64,000 nt of DNA, taken from contig CM062291.1 of the NCBI GenBank assembly GCA_031216915.1, positions 36,894,484-36,958,483 on the forward strand, in the 5' to 3' direction. Every line of letters starts with the position of its first letter. Position 1 is the first letter of the stretch. This stretch comes from Pictodentalium vernedei (lineage: Eukaryota; Mollusca; Scaphopoda; Dentaliida; Dentaliidae). Below the pieces are notes generated by a model. The model worked only from the letters and a program-made list of their open reading frames with translations. It was not told where the DNA came from and did no database searches. The position numbers and the translations under genes are program-made. Positions 1 to 10,934 of this stretch are shown here, in pieces.

Positions 1-192
1 GAAACTTAATGGCTTCATATTCTATGAATGTCCGTCATATTATTTTGAATTGAAATTATTTAGTCTGTGAGGATTTGCCTTGTTACAATTTATGGGAGAG
101 TGCCACTAGGCACTCTCCCATTAATTGTAACAAGGCAAAGAGACGTGGACAAATTTGGATGACCAAAAATAATTTAGCACTCTACCAGTTAA
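1..192. mobile_element. TTAA-flanked element (family Q), end only
   Basis: The terminus ...atttagcactctaccagTTAA ends at 192, and a near-perfect palindrome lies at 77-137 (gggagagtgcc/ggcactctccc core). The same ends and hairpin occur in the copies at 45007, 47501, 54878 and 63208. The other end lies outside the window or is lost. Confidence 0.7.
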
Positions 193-811
193 GGATAGTC
201 AGAAGGTGTGTAGCCTATAATATTTCCTTTTGCATCTTCAAGTCCTGATCATACTTGAGTACTTATGTCAATCATGTCTTGACCATAACTCAAAAAACTT
301 GAGACTTTAGTTCAATTTTACGGAGAGAGTCAGGCATATCTTACACCAGTGACATTTTTTTTTTTATTTCTTTTGAAGGCTAGACAAAGAGGGATCAGAT
401 AGTAATTTAGACCCAGAAACTGAAGGTTTGTAGAAATATCAGCATTTATTATATGTGCTAGCCTGTGAATTATCGCAAATTATCTAAAAGATATTTCTCT
501 ACACCTATCGACTCAGTAGATATTGAGAAATACTTCTCAGTAGCTTCCTAAATGATATTACTCTATGCCGCATTACATCACCTTGAAAGAATGATCAGCT
601 GATCTTTGTTATTGTTTTGAAATGTACACGTTTCTCATCGAATTGGACTGAATATTGTGCAATAAAAAGTCTTGCAGTATACAATAAAAAAGAAAATCTA
701 CTCTATTTTAGTTGATATCTGGAATTATCTCATTCTCATGGACTTTTTTAGTAGCTTCCTAAATAACGTTACACTTCGGCGCATGACGTCGCCTTGAGGG
801 AACAATCAGCA
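193..811. other. Unannotated stretch
   Basis: AT-rich sequence with no ORF over 60 codons and no recognised exon. A short motif near 757-805 (tagcttcctaaataacgttac...) echoes 540-600, suggesting a diverged local duplication. Confidence 0.4.
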
Positions 812-813
812 GC

Positions 814-2965
814 TTTTTAGCTCATCTGACTGAAAGTCAGGGTGAGCTGTAGTGCTCACTCATCATCCATCCATCGTCCGTGAACATAGTGTTTGCATCT
901 TCTCCTCCAAAACCGCTGAATCGATTTAAGCAAAATTTGAGATGATGTTAGGACATCGCATTTTGATTTTGTTCAAATCAAGTTGCGCCACCTCTCCGTA
1001 GAGCCATGCCCAAAAAGTATGCCTAAATCTTAAATATCTTCTTCTCATGAACCAGCAGTAGCAGAAACTTGATATTTGGTGTGCAGCTTCCTTTTGAGGT
1101 GTAGACTCAGATTTGTTCAAGAGAAGTTTGTGGGGCTATTTTTGCCGTCGTTATGGAAGGGGCAAGTATTTTCGCCCCGCCCAAAATTTCTAAAATCAAG
1201 AGGCTGATTTGAACCAGATTTGATATGGGGGCTTATTGGGTCATAAGTACTCAATTTATGCCAAAAATAATTTTCCCATTGCTTCATGGGAACCACAGGA
1301 GCTAAAAATAGAACAAATTTAAAACGCCCATGTCTCCAGAACTACACTGCACTGAGAATTCTTATTTGGTTTGAAGCTTCCTTACGACCAACAGAATGGA
1401 ATGGTCCAAAAAAATTGCCATCAGTTTTATCATGGGGTACTTTTTCGGGACTTTGAATAAATGCTGAGTCAGCATTTTTCAACACTGTGGGTAATGGGGA
1501 AAACATTTAAGACTCTTCTTCTCCCAAACCACTGCTCCAAAAGCTTTCAAATTTCACATATAACATCTTTGGAAGATTGTTTCACATGTTTATTGAAATC
1601 AAATCCCTGAGTCCATATTTGGGCTCTCTATGGGAGCCCAAATGTTTAAATTAGTGTTGTATGAGGAGTATTCTTTAAAAATCTTCTCCTTCAGATCCAC
1701 CAATCAGAATCTTTTGATATTTGGTATGCAGTGTCCTTAGGGGGGTGAGATTCAAATTTGTTCAAGCCAAGTCCTGGATTCATATTTGGGCTCATTTTGA
1801 AATCCTGAATTATAACTTAGTTCAAAATGAGGAATTTTCTTTAAAAATCTTCTTCAGATCCTGCAGTCAGAATGTTTTGATATTTGGTATGCAGCATCCT
1901 TAGTGGGTGAGATTCAAGTTTGTTCAAGCCAAGTCCCTGGGTTCATATTTCGGCTTCCTGTGGGAGCCCGAATTGTTCCAAAATTTCTATTTTCCGAACT
2001 GAGAGGCTGATTTGAACCAAATTTGATATGAGGGCTTATTGGGTCATAAGCACCTAATTTATGCCAAAAGAAATTTTCCCGTTGCCCCATGGGAACCGCA
2101 GAAGCTAAAAATAGAAAAAATTTATAACACCCATATCTCCAAAACTACATGGCACTGAGAATTTTTATTTTGTGTGAAGTTTCCTTAGGAACAGCAGAAA
2201 GAAATGGTAAAAAAAAAAATTGCCATTGGTTTTATCATAGGGTACTTTTCTAGGACTTTGAACAAATGCTGAGTCATCATTTTTTAAAGCTTCGAGTAAT
2301 AGGAAAGACATTAAAGAATCTTCTTCTCCCATACCACTTCTCCAAAGGCTTTGGAAGATTCATTCACGCGTTTGTTGAAATCAAATCCCTGGGTCCATAT
2401 TTAGGCTCTCTATGGGAGCCCAAATGGTCAGATTAGTGCAATATGAGGAATATTCTTTAAAAATCTTCTTCTTCCATTCCACCAATCAGAATCTTTTGAT
2501 ATTTGGTATGCAGCATCCTTGAGGGATGCGATTCAAGATTGTTCAAGCCAACTCCCTGGGTTCATATTTGGCTCCCTGTGGGAGCCCGAATTATAACTTA
2601 GTTCAATATGAGGAATATTCTTTAAAAATATTTTTCTTCAGATCCAGTAGTCAGAATCTTTTGATACTTGGTATACAATATCCTTAGGGAGGGGAGATTC
2701 AAGTTTGTTCAAACCAAGTCCCTGGGTTCATATTTGGGCTCCCTGTGGGAGCCTGAATTATAACTTAGTTCAATATGAGGAATATTCTTTAAAAATCTTT
2801 TGTTTCAGATCCACCGGTCAGAATCTTTGGATATTTGTATAAGCTTTTCTTAGGCTACCATGTCAGGTGAGCAACCTCATGGTAGCCTAAATATCAACCT
2901 TAGGGGGTTGATATTTAGGCTACCATGTCAGGTGAGCAACCTCAGGCTCCCTGGAGCCTCATGTT
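814..2965 (+). mobile_element. Composite L-family element, copy 1
   Basis: It starts tttttagctcatctgactg with a hairpin from the 'tgactgaaagtcag' motif and ends at tcaggtgagc...gagcctcatgtt. The right part is a tandem array of ~167-bp units, each with 'gatatttggtatgcag' and 'gggctccctgtgggagccc'. No transposase ORF is present, so it is non-autonomous. A local inverted duplication of 'ggctaccatgtcaggtgagc' lies near 2865-2940. Confidence 0.75.
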
Positions 2966-3021
2966 AACATTTTTATGCCTTATGAGAATATTTTTCACTT
3001 AAAGTGGAAAAGTGTCGCATA

Positions 3022-3279
3022 CAGTACGTGGAGAGTGTATTATCACTAAATCATCCGCAGAGTGGAGATTCCACCCAAGCAATAATTGCAAATTTGTGGC
3101 AAAGCATAACAAGCACAGGCAAAGTTTCAACCAATGGACCTCCGGGATAATCCCGGAGGTCCATTGGCTGAAACATTGCTTGTGTTTTTTTGTCCATATG
3201 TATGAAATTCAAAAGTTATAGTTTGGGTGATAACTCCACTCCACAGGTGATTTATTTACAATCCACTCTCCACGTACTG
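3022..3279. mobile_element. MITE with CAGTACGTGGAGAGTG ends and TA flanks, copy 1
   Basis: Terminal inverted repeats CAGTACGTGGAGAGTG / CACTCTCCACGTACTG are bordered by TA on both sides (3020-3021, 3280-3281), as in Tc1/mariner-type insertions. The centre is a palindrome around gacctccgggataatcccggaggtc. A second copy lies at 29678-29907. Confidence 0.8.
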
Positions 3280-3439
3280 TAAAGTAACTAAGTTTCACTT
3301 TACCAGAAATCCACTGACTTTGTTTTTTCATTATTTTTTTCAGCATCAAGTGAGAGTTTCACATCATCACAGACAGTTTGTTCAGAGACAGAATGATATA
3401 CCTGACTTATCATGTTGAGTTCTTGGAGTTTTCAGTTTA

Positions 3440-3790
3440 AGTGTTCAACATCCTTAAATCTAAGTTGTACTTACTGCCTGTCTTATCAGGATAATGGACA
3501 ATACAACCAGCCAACTATCAAAATCACCTTATCATAGGAAGATTAATATTATCCATGTGTGGTGTGGGGATGGGACGGGATGGCAGGGTTCTCCGGTGCC
3601 TTGTATTCAAGGAATGGCCTTGAATTTGACTAAGGGTCATTCAAGGTATTGCAGTCCTTTAAAATGTGCCGGGAGGACTTGAAAAACCTTGAATATTCGC
3701 AAAATGAAAATGCTGACAAAGCTCATAATCATGACTATAAAAGTTTTATATGCCAGAGTTTGTGAAGGCATTGTCTTAACTAGGCCCCTC
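3440..3790. repeat. Diverged interspersed repeat ('ccttgaatttgactaagg')
   Basis: The segment around 3600-3700 (ccttg...caagg arms) resembles 21195-21320. No coding signal was recognised. The ORF at 3494-3682 crosses the repeat. Confidence 0.45.
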
Positions 3791-3794
3791 CTGT

Positions 3795-3849
3795 CATTAC
3801 TCCATCCCCCACTTCCCTTGTAGGGAAGTGGGAGGATGGGGTAATGACT
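3795..3849. repeat. 55-bp palindrome
   Basis: Arms cattactccatcccccacttccc / gggaagtgggaggatggggtaatg surround a short loop, with one or two mismatches. Confidence 0.8.
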
Positions 3850-3878
3850 GGATGCCCTTGTTATGACTTGTGATGACT

Positions 3879-4282
3879 GATAACTTTTTTTTTTTTTTTT
3901 TTTTTATTAGGGTTTAACGACACATTAATAGCCAGGGTCATATCATGTCGGTGACAGTTTTACAGGTGGAGGAAGCCGGAGTACCCGAAGAGAACCACCG
4001 AGCAATGATGAGCAGCTGTCAGCTCTCCAACATTGTAACTCTGCACCGCGGCACAGGCAGAGTTAGATTGGTTGAAGACATGCGCACCATCGACGTGCAG
4101 TACGCCTTAGTACACAGCGTCATTGTGCCCCCATGTAGTCAATCGGAGTGAAGTGCCTTGCCCAAGGAAACAGTGTGTGAGCGCGAATCAGTCGCTGAAA
4201 TGGTCACCCATCCATCTACTAACCGCGCTCGATGTTGCTTAACTTCGGTAATCTGACGAGAACCAGTTACCGCACCCCCACT
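3879..4282 (-). mobile_element. 5S rRNA-headed SINE
   Basis: On the minus strand the head (4282 towards 4190) resembles 5S rRNA (gttaagcaacatcgagcgcggtt...gggtgacc). The shared SINE body follows (cttgggcaaggcactt, gtactgcacgtcgatggtgc, ccggcttcctccacctgtaaaactgtc) and a poly-A-like tail at 3879-3908. ORFs here are SINE-derived. Confidence 0.85.
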
Positions 4283-4484
4283 GATAACTTTTAAAAAAAT
4301 TCCTGTTTTCTTAATCTTTCTTTTACTTTCTCTCTTTTCTGGATTCTCCCGACTATAGTGTAGACAAATCAATGAACTGAGTATTTACTTGCATTTCCAT
4401 TACACCCGTAGACACTATCCGTATAAAGAAGCAGCATTGCTTGAGATCAGCATATCTAAAAATCAAAGTGGCTTTTTATCTCCC

Positions 4485-4925
4485 CGAAAAAAAATTTCGT
4501 GGGATATAGTCGTCACGCGTTTTTTTTTTTTGTCCGTCCGTCCGTCCGTCCATCCGTCCGTTTACATTTCGTTTCCGGATGATAACTTCCCTTGAAATAG
4601 TTTGATTGTAACCAAACTTCATATGTGGCTTAAACATATAAAAATGCAGGTCAAGTTCGAATCCGGGTTCATCCTGATTAATATTACCAGAGTTATGCCC
4701 CTTTTTAATTTAGAAAATCTTATGATTTTTGGTTTCCGGATGGTAACTTCCCTCAAGATAGTTTGATTGTAACCAAACTTGATATGTGGTGCAAACATAT
4801 CAAAATACGGGTCAAGTTCGAAAATGGGTTTGTCCTGATTAATTTTACCAGAGTTATGCCCCTTTTCAACTTAGAAAATCTTATGATGACCACACTTTTT
4901 GCAAGGGGATAGCACGTCAGGTTCG
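4485..4925 (+). repeat. Element with a two-unit 161-bp tandem repeat
   Basis: gtttccgg at 4571 and 4732 begins two ~161-bp units with 'taacttccct', 'gattgtaaccaaactt' and 'ccagagttatgcccctttt'. A run of tccg repeats (4533-4560) precedes them. This is a common non-coding invertebrate repeat style. Confidence 0.7.
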
Positions 4926-5074
4926 GGCAGATGATTTGACTGTCATGGATGACCAGGGTGAAGCTGGGGGATCATGAAAGACACAAATAACTTCATCGTG
5001 TAACCCACAGGATTTGTCTTTTATCTATATTTAGAGCTTTGGAAAATGCAGAAATATATTGAGAAACAGACTTC

Positions 5075-5569
5075 CAGGCCTGGCAATCTAGAAAATCAAG
5101 AAGAGCAAAACAGTTGCCCTCCTCAGATTTCTTGGGAGTGCAATTGCACCTGAAATTTTCAATGCAAAAACTTGTATGCTATTTTGGTTATATTCACTCC
5201 AAGGTATTAATATTATGACTGAAAATTTGTACTACATTCAGCTACATAGTGGAAAAATTGGCACACACATGTTGCATTCAATTCTAATGTGACTGTCTTC
5301 TACACTCGACATGCGACACAGAATGGGTCATGAATTATTGCGAATCAATGCAACATTGACTAATCGTCCCCCGAGTTCCAATGTGTTCTCTGTGCCAGTA
5401 GGCACAGAGAACACATTGGAACTCAGGGGATGAAATGAAATGATAATAGATTTTAAAGGCAGTCCCAAACAGGTCTGGCATTCCAGAAAATCAAGGGGTG
5501 CAAAAAATTGCCCTCCTCATTTTTTCTAGGCGTGCAGCACCCCTGCACTCCTAAAGAATGCCAGGTCTG
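5075..5569. mobile_element. CAGGCCTGG-family element, copy 1 (rearranged)
   Basis: The left end CAGGCCTGGCAATCTAG follows GACTTC at 5069-5074; the right end is gaatgccaggtctg at 5569. No target duplication follows the right end, unlike the copies at 5891 and 58608, so the flank was rearranged. It carries the palindrome at 5366-5431. Confidence 0.65.
5366..5431. repeat. Palindrome family P, copy 1
   Basis: Arms gagttccaatgtgttctctgt / acagagaacacattggaactc surround gccagtaggc. Other copies lie at 6206, 17143, 34347, 50080 and 61329. Confidence 0.9.
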
Positions 5570-5604
5570 ATAACCCACAGGATTTGTCTTTTATCTATAT
5601 TTAG

Positions 5605-5797
5605 GAGAGAAGCATCCTCACCATTTATAAAGAGCAAATCGTCACAGTACTTGGTAACTTTGCTGTCAGGACATCTATTTGGGCTCTTTGTATGGGAAAG
5701 GCAGGAAGACTGTCGGGCTATGCCATTCCCATTCTGTATATATACTATTGCTATGTTTGTATTAATTGTTTGTTTGTACTCTAAATACTGCAAATAA
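5605..5797 (+). CDS. Weak candidate terminal exon with a hydrophobic C-terminus
   Basis: After an acceptor-like tract (tttatctatatttag) an open frame of 64 codons starts REASSPFIKSKSSQYLVT and ends in a hydrophobic run IYTIAMFVLIVCLYSKYCK at a stop overlapping AATAAA (5793-5798). That layout resembles a tail-anchored last exon, but no family is recognised and the acceptor stretch is itself part of a local duplication. It could be chance. Confidence 0.18.
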
Positions 5798-5890
5798 ATT
5801 ATCAATTGTGAATACAGGGCTTTGAAAATCTCTAAATTTGTCTATTGCAGGGCTTTGGAAAATGCAGAAATATATCGAGAAACAGACTTC

Positions 5891-6409
5891 CAGGCCTGGC
5901 AATCTAGAAAATCAAGGAGTGCAAAATAATTGCCCTCCTCAGATTGCTTGGAAGTGCAATTGCACCTGAAATTTTTAATGTAAAAACTTGTATGCTATTT
6001 TGGTTATGTTCACTTCAAGGTTTTAATATCGTGACTGAAAAATTGTACTACATTCAGCTGCATAGTGGACAAATTGGGTAAAACATCTCATTATTCAAAA
6101 AGTTGCAGTCAATTCTAATGTGACTGTCTTCTACACTCAAAATGTATCGAAATGATACACAGAATGGGTCATGAATTATTGCGAATCAATGCAACATTGA
6201 CAAATCGTCCCCTGAGTTCCAATGTGTTCTCTGTGCCAGTAGGCACAGAGAACACATTGGAACTCAGGGGACGAAATGATGAGAGATTTTAAAGCCAGTC
6301 CCAAACAGGTCTGGTATTCCAGAAAATCAAGGGGTGCAAAAAATTGCCCTCCTCAATTTTTTCTAGGCATGCAGTAGGCGTGCAGCACTCCTAAAGAATG
6401 CCTGGCCTG
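5891..6409. mobile_element. CAGGCCTGG-family element, copy 2, with 6-bp target duplication
   Basis: TIRs CAGGCCTGGCA / gcctggcctg are directly bordered by GACTTC at 5885-5890 and 6410-6415. The interior is non-coding and includes the palindrome at 6206-6274. Confidence 0.75.
6206..6274. repeat. Palindrome family P, copy 2
   Basis: Near-perfect arms from tcgtcccctgagttcc to ggaactcaggggacga with the gccagtaggc loop. Confidence 0.9.
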
Positions 6410-6719
6410 GACTTCAATTGCCCTGAATTTTATTTTATCAGCCCTTGCCTGCAGGACTCCTGAATGGAAAATTTCACCCGAGGGAGAAGATTTTTGATCC
6501 AGACACGAGGCTTGCCTGAGGGTGAGATTTTCCCAACTCACCACTCGAGGATAATATTTCTCCCACCACATCCCACATGACATCATTGAAATCAAAGTAT
6601 TGCTTGTGCGATAAAAGTGTATTGTTTTATTGATTGATGGTAGAGAAAACTGAATTACATATTCGGAAAGACCGTCAAATAGTTCTGTATAAACCAAAGG
6701 TATCCACTATAAAAACCAG

Positions 6720-6885
6720 CGTTAGCTCACAATGGCGATTCTGGTGACCTCACTTTTGGAATTATTGATTTTGGAGATATGATGTGGTGTGTGGTGGTAG
6801 AAAACTCATCCTCAGGTGATGTTATTGTGGGATGGATGGCAGTGTCAATTGAAGTGAGACTGGACGCAATGTTTGATAACAAAAT
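6720..6885 (+). pseudogene. Exon-like segment with an IIDFGDM motif, possible kinase-fold remnant
   Basis: After ccactataaaaaccag the frame reads LAHNGDSGDLTFGIIDFGDM then MWCVVVENSSSGDVIVGWMA. GIIDFGDM resembles the metal-binding segment of the aminoglycoside-phosphotransferase fold (for example GILDFGDM in hydroxylysine kinase). The following residues do not match that family clearly, and a MITE begins near 6886. It could be a decayed exon or a coincidence. Confidence 0.3.
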
Positions 6886-7115
6886 GCAGTCAGTGATGAA
6901 GGCCGCACCCGCCCACGTAATTTACAAATTAAGTAGTTAAAAAAAGTATTTTTAAAAAAACTGCTATGAAACCATATCAAGTGACCCCTCATTGGAACGA
7001 GCTCGTTCCAATGAGTGGTCACACGATATGGTTTCGTTGAAATGTTTCGAAAAATTTGAAAAAAAAAATATTAAAATTATAAATTTTGATATCGTCTGTG
7101 TTGGGTAAAGTGTTA
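6886..7115. mobile_element. Palindromic TTAA MITE family B, degenerate copy
   Basis: It has the family B core (aaaccatatcaagtgacccctcattgg / ccaatgagtggtcacacgatatgg) and ends in ttgggtaaagtgtta. The left terminus is lost. Confidence 0.65.
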
Positions 7116-7199
7116 AATATTCATATGAGGAAGGTCACATGGGGTGGGTAAGATAGTTCTGTCTTGCCAAGGTATCTCGGCCAGAACATGCATTTCTTA

Positions 7200-7530
7200 T
7201 CAACCTAGTGGAGAAAAATTGGCATTTGGGCAACATTTTTCCCAATAAAAACCAAAACTTTTCCAATCTCAATCCCCACTGAAACAAAAATTTAATTCAC
7301 AAATGGTTTTTTGAACTAAGTGGTCATAAACCCTCAGAAAACCATAATTGATAACATAATGAAGCATAGAAAATATCTGAATTCAAGAGCAAACAACAGG
7401 GTGTTCTTATACCCTTAAATCAGAGTGGAGCAGTGCTTGCTTACTGTGATAAACAAGTTCTGCATTACTGGTAAAATAGGACTGGGAACCATCAGATGGG
7501 GTGAAAGTCCTCTTAAAGTGGGCAGCATAG
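7200..7530. repeat. Diverged interspersed repeats
   Basis: 7225-7440 resembles 34885-35110 (ttttccaatctcaatcc, ttaattcac). 7430-7530 belongs to the 'gtttactgtggtaaacaagttctg...actggtaaaatagga' family also at 20170, 25273, 30260, 32680 and 48110. No coding sequence was seen. Confidence 0.55.
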
Positions 7531-7629
7531 ACATAAACGATGGGATAACCTTGACTTAAAAAATAATACCCCTATGACCACCAACCTGACTCCCCACCCC
7601 CGGGGGTCAATTAAGCGGAGGAAAAAAAT

Positions 7630-8218
7630 GCAATATGGAGGAATTTCTTTAAAAATCTTCTTCTCTAGAGCCATCAGTTGGACTCTTTTGATATTTGGTA
7701 TACAATATCTCTAGGAGTTCGGGAGGGAGGGGTGTCAGATTCAAGTTTGTTCGAATTGCGTCCCTGGGCTAATATTTGGGCTCCCTATGCGAGCCTGAAT
7801 TTTAACTTGGTGCAATATGATGAAATTTCATTGAAAATTTTCAGATCCACCATCCAAATGCTTTCATAATTGGTATATAGCATCTTTGGGGGGGGGGGGG
7901 GGGGTGTGTTAGGGTGTGTGTGTAAGATTTAAGTTTGTTCAAATTGGGTCCCTGGGTTAATATTCATTAGCTATTTGATCGGTGGCAGTGACATAACCCT
8001 TGGAAATTTGGTAGTGCTAGTCTACAGCTGATAGAATTGAAAGCAGTCGGGAAGACCCAGGATAATAATGCTCTGACATGGACACTAGAGTTATGAATAA
8101 TTTCATGACTTCATTCCTCTGTAGTGTTAATTAACCATGACTAACTGAATGCGATCCAAAATAGTTCTTTGAACCACTTTTTCAGGTGAGCGATTAAGGC
8201 CCCTTGGGGCCTCTTGTT
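7630..8218 (+). mobile_element. L-family element, truncated copy
   Basis: It contains about two 167-bp-type units ('gatatttggtatacaatatc', 'gggctccctatgcgagcctg') and ends with gtgagcgattaaggccccttggggcctcttgtt. The left hairpin end is missing; 7890-7904 is a G run. Confidence 0.6.
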
Positions 8219-8370
8219 TGTTAACTTTTAGAGCAAATCTCTTTTTGTTTTTTTTTTTTACATCCAAAATGAAGAAACGCGAGTACTCTCAATTCTTCTT
8301 TTTTTGACATCCCAAAAAAATCTGAACAGAGACAGTGTGAGGGAGAGGTTTTTGGATATATGTTTGGATG

Positions 8371-8371
8371 G

Positions 8372-8402
<31 letters not shown>

Positions 8403-8416
8403 GGGGGGGGGGGGGG
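8371..8416 (+). repeat. (TG)n microsatellite joined to a poly-G run
   Basis: About 15 TG dinucleotides are followed by a G tract. ORFs rich in HTHT and PPP on the minus strand are translations of this. Confidence 0.95.
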
Positions 8417-8556
8417 TGCATGCAAATGGGGTTGAGTCAAAGTCTGCATTTGGGGGGTGGGGGGTGCTATTGACCCCATCACTTATCTTGAATTGGAGGG
8501 GTGTAATAATACCAATTTATCAAAAATGCAAGAAATATTTAAGAATTGAATGCAAT

Positions 8557-10932
8557 TTTTAGCTCACCTGACTGAAAGTCAGGGTGAGCTTTTCTGATCA
8601 CTTTTCGTCCGTCGTCCGGCGTCCGTCGTCCGTCGTCCGGCGTGAAGGTGGTGTTTGGGTCTTTTTCTTCCAAACCACTGGCCGCATGTTAATGAAATTT
8701 CATGTGAGTAGGGGTTATATAGCGGCATTTTGATTTTTGGGCAAATTAGGTTTCGGCTCATATTGAGCAGAGGGGTGGGGCAAAAATGCTCCAATTCTTA
8801 AAAAATCTTCTCAAGAACCAGCAATAGCAGAGACTTGATATTTGGTATGCAGCTTCCTTTTGAGGTGTAGACTCAAGTTTGTTCAAGAGAAGTTTGTAGG
8901 TCTATACTTGGCGATGTTATGGGAGGAGCAAAAATTTTGGCCCCACCCCAAATTTCTATTTTTTAAACCGAGAGGCCAATTTGAACCAAATTTTATGTGA
9001 GGGCTTATTGGGTCATAAGTACCTAATTTATGCAGAAATTTTTTTTCCTGTAGCCCCGTGGGAACCGCAGGAGCTAAAAATAGAAAAAAATTAAAACGCC
9101 CATATCTTCAAAACTGCACGGCACCGAGAATTTTTATTTGGTGTGAAGCTTCCTTAGGACCAACAGAAAGAACTGGTAAAAAAAAATTGCCATCGGTTTT
9201 ATCATAGGGTACAGTTTCGGGACTTTGAAAAAATGCTGAGTCAGCACTTTTTAACACTGTAGGCAATGGGAAAAACATTAAAAAATCTTCTTCTCCAGAT
9301 CCAGCAGGCAGAATCTTTTGATATTTGGTATGCAACATTGGAGGGTGGATCTGATTCAAGTTTGTTCAAATCGGCCCCCTGGGTTCATATTTGGGCTCAG
9401 TATAGGAGCCCAAATTTGAACTTACTGCATTTCAGGTAAATTTCTTTGAAAATCTTCTTCTCCAGATCCAGCAGGCAGAATCTTTTGATATTTGGTATGC
9501 AACATTGTGGGGTGGATCTGATTCAAGTTTGTTCAAATCGGCCCCTTGGGTTTATATTTGGGCTCAGTATAGGAGCCCAAATTTGAACTTAGTGCTTTTC
9601 AGGCAAATTTCTTAAAAAATCTTCTTCTCCAGATCCAGCAGGCAGAATCTTTTGATATTTGGTATGCAACATTGTGGGGTGGATCTGATTCTATTTTGTT
9701 CAAATCAGCTCCCTAGATTCATATTTGGGCTCACTATAGAAGCTCGAATTTGAACTTAGTGCATTTCAGGCAAATTTCTTCAAAAATCTTCTTCTCCAGA
9801 TCCTGCAGGCAGAATCTTTTGATATTTGGTATGCAACATTGTGGGGTGGATCTGATTCCAGTTTGTTCAAATCAGCCACCTGGATTCATATTTGGGCTCA
9901 CGATAGAAGCCCAAATTCGAACTTAGTGCATTTCAGGCAAATTTCTTTGAAAATCTTCTTCTCAAGATCCAGCAGGCAGAATCTTGTGATATTTGGTATG
10001 CAGCATCCTTAGGGGGGTGAGATTCAAGTTTGTTCAAGCCCTGTCCCTAGGTCCATATTTGGGCTCACTGTGGGAGCTTGAATTGTAACTTTGTTCGAAA
10101 TGAGGAATTTTCTTAAAAAATCTTCTTCTTCAGATCCAGCAGTCCGAATGGTTTGATATGTGGTGAGTAGCATCCTTGGGGGGAGGGGGGGATTCAAGTG
10201 TGTTAAAGCCAAGTCCATGGGTCCATATGTGGGCTCCCTGTGGGAGCCCAAATTATAACTTAGTCAATATGAGGAATTTTTCTTTAAAAATCTTCTTCTT
10301 CAGATTCAGCAGTTGGAATGTTTTGATATTTGGCATGGAGCAACCTTGGGGGCTGAGATTCAAGTTTGTTCAAGCCAAGTGGTTCATATTTGGGCTCACT
10401 ATGGGAGCCTGAATGACAACTTAGTTCAAAATGAGGAATTTTCTTTAAAAATCTTTAGATCCAGCAGATGAATGCTTTTGATATTTTTTATGCAGCATCC
10501 TTAGGGGGGTAAGATTCAAGTTTGTTCAAGCCATGTCCCTAGTTCCATATTTGGGCTGATTGTGGGAGCTCGAATTGTAACTTGGTTCAAAATGAGGAAT
10601 TTTCTTTAAAAATCTTCTTCTTCAGATCCAGCAGTCGGAATGTTTTGATATTTGGTGTGCAGAATCCTTAGGGGTGTGAGATTCAGGTTTGTTAAAGCCA
10701 AGTCCCTGGGTTCATATATGGGCTCCCTGTGGGAGCCCGAATTATGACTTAGTTCAGTATGAGGAATATTCTTTAAAAATCTTTTTTTAGATCCACTGGT
10801 CAGAATATTTGGATATTTGGTTTCAGCTTTTCTTAGGAGGAGCAGATGCAACTTGTGGAAATCAATTCTCTGGGTTGATATTTAGGCTACCATGTCAGGT
10901 GAGCGCCCTCAGGCCCCCTGGGGCCTCTTGTT
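8557..10932 (+). mobile_element. Composite L-family element, copy 2 (most complete)
   Basis: It starts ttttagctcacctgactgaaagtcagggtgagct (a hairpin), continues with cgtccgtcgtcc-type sequence and a unique head to about 9290, then a tandem array. It ends at tcaggtgagcgccctcaggccccctggggcctcttgtt. There is no transposase; all ORFs inside are short and repeat-derived. Confidence 0.8.
9290..10850 (+). repeat. 167-bp tandem array, about ten units
   Basis: The anchor gcag(g/t)c occurs at 9304, 9471, 9638, 9805, 9972, 10139, 10309, 10464 and 10631, then a variant near 10797. Most spacings are exactly 167 (others 170 and 155). The first units are a distinct subtype ('tgcaacattgtggggtggatctg') and the later ones another ('gcagcatccttaggggggtgag'). 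Confidence 0.92.
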
Positions 10933-10934
10933 AT

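Larger units (their letters stand above)
5034..5894 (+). pseudogene. Duplicated exon-like fragment (ALENAEIY...), unidentified
   Basis: Two copies of a segment reading ALENAEIY follow acceptor-like sequence: 5034-5074 after tttatctatatttag, with a stop (TGA) right after ALENAEIY, and 5851-5890 after ctaaatttgtctattgcag, where it reads ALENAEIYRETDF. Both are cut at the same point by the end of a CAGGCCTGG transposon. The family is not recognised. The stop in one copy and the transposon in both make a functional exon unlikely; it may be a remnant of a plus-strand gene. Confidence 0.3.

Noticed and set aside
3344..3417. Exon-like segment after a strong acceptor tract (HQVRVSHHHRQFVQ...)
   Set aside because: Only 24 codons to a stop, no recognised family and no linked exon; pyrimidine-rich AG sites are common in AT-rich DNA.
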